From a virus: a stretch of DNA of 38,638 bases. Where the stretch lies: IMG/VR virus record IMGVR_UViG_3300046536_000176, positions 1 through 38,638 of that record. One strand, 5' to 3'. Of this stretch, positions 38,479 to 38,638 are shown piece by piece (the first letter of the stretch is position 1; each line of letters opens with the position of its first letter). The position numbers and the translations under genes were made by a program. The notes under the pieces were generated by a model, which had not been told where the DNA came from, ran no database searches, and was given only the letters and a program-made list of their open reading frames with translations.

Positions 38479-38638
38479 ATGAGCACCATCGCCGACAGCA
38501 TCGACCAGGCGTTCGCCGAGATCGGTGAGCAGTTCTACCCCGGATCGACGCGCCCCCTGGTACGTCACCGCAACCGGCTTAATACCGAGGCCGCCCCGTC
38601 GGCGGCCGACCCCGGAGCATGGGACGCCAAGCCCCGTA
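38479..38638 (+). CDS. Unidentified gene, 3' partial
   Basis: ATG 38479 with AGGAG (38465-38469) upstream opens a frame running off the right edge. The visible 53 codons read STIADSIDQAFAEIGEQFYP, then GSTRPLVRHRNRLNTEAAPS and AADPGAWDAKPR, a helical start followed by a Pro/Ala-rich segment. Nothing in this piece identifies the protein. The last nonamer copy (38578) gives RLNT here. Only the N-terminus is present, so length and function cannot be judged. Confidence 0.65.
   Translation, partial: MSTIADSIDQAFAEIGEQFYPGSTRPLVRHRNRLNTEAAPSAADPGAWDAKPR
38578..38586 (+). repeat. CTTAATACC nonamer, copy 13
   Basis: In the 5' part of the last (partial) gene, 99 bases after its start codon, read as Leu-Asn-Thr within RLNT. 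Confidence 0.85.

Noticed and set aside
4339-38586. The nonamer as part of a T7-like promoter (T7 promoters contain TTAATACGACTC)
   Set aside because: Only the first bases agree; the rest of the 17-23 base promoter is absent at every copy and the flanks are not conserved.
4339-38586. The nonamer as a sequencing or assembly artefact
   Set aside because: All copies are in the only codon phase that keeps the genes open, including the two minigenes, which random errors would not do.

Overview
The window is a contiguous piece of a double-stranded DNA phage (or prophage) genome from a high-GC actinobacterial host, most likely Streptomyces or a close relative. I infer this from the GC content (about two thirds by eye), C/G-ending codons, GTG and TTG starts, no TTA leucine codon noticed in the real genes, and chitin- or wall-directed binding modules. 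Every convincing gene is on the + strand, tightly packed, and often overlaps its neighbour by 1-8 bases. The tail genes (sheath, T4 gp19-like tube, gp25, baseplate J, tail protein I, gpD-like hub, OB-fold spike) show a contractile-tailed (myovirus-type) phage. The capsid protein resembles the N4-gp56 family.

Layout. 1-9.5 kb is packaging and head: terminase large subunit (cut by the left edge), portal, scaffold, major capsid protein and neck/connector proteins. 9.6-27.8 kb is the tail: sheath, tube, assembly chaperone with a probable +1 programmed frameshift, a tape measure carrying two peptidoglycan hydrolase domains, tube/LysM/hub/spike proteins, gp25, J, I and several adhesion proteins. 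27.9-28.8 kb holds two membrane proteins (holin-like), closed by an intrinsic terminator. 28.8-38.6 kb is replication and early functions: an acidic/basic repeat protein, a replication initiator with internal iteron-like repeats (candidate origin), DnaC-like loader, DnaB-like helicase, CHCC/TOPRIM primase, an HNH-like protein, an SNF2-type helicase, small regulators with tandem promoters, and a gene cut by the right edge.

Most unusual signals. (1) An AT-rich nonamer, CTTAATAYC, occurs 13 times, always on the + strand and always in the same codon phase (Leu-Asn-Thr/Ile). It is found from head genes to early genes. (2) Two of these copies lie in 14-15 codon leader minigenes. Each minigene is followed by a hairpin masking the next ribosome-binding site, overlaps the next start codon by 4 bases, and has the motif exactly 32 bases before that start. 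(3) Two perfect inverted repeats (18 bp and 14 bp) straddle the translation starts of the gp25 gene and of a 44-residue gene. (4) Iteron-like repeats, an AT-rich tract and a perfect palindrome lie inside the initiator gene, as in lambda O. (5) The tail chaperone carries an unusual +1 frameshift arrangement.

How it fits together: the head and tail genes form a conventional late operon, while the early block is organised around a lambda-like initiator/loader pair feeding a DnaB/primase replisome. The nonamer, the leader minigenes and the start-site inverted repeats suggest a phage-wide control layer acting on DNA or on translation. Its mechanism cannot be decided from sequence alone.
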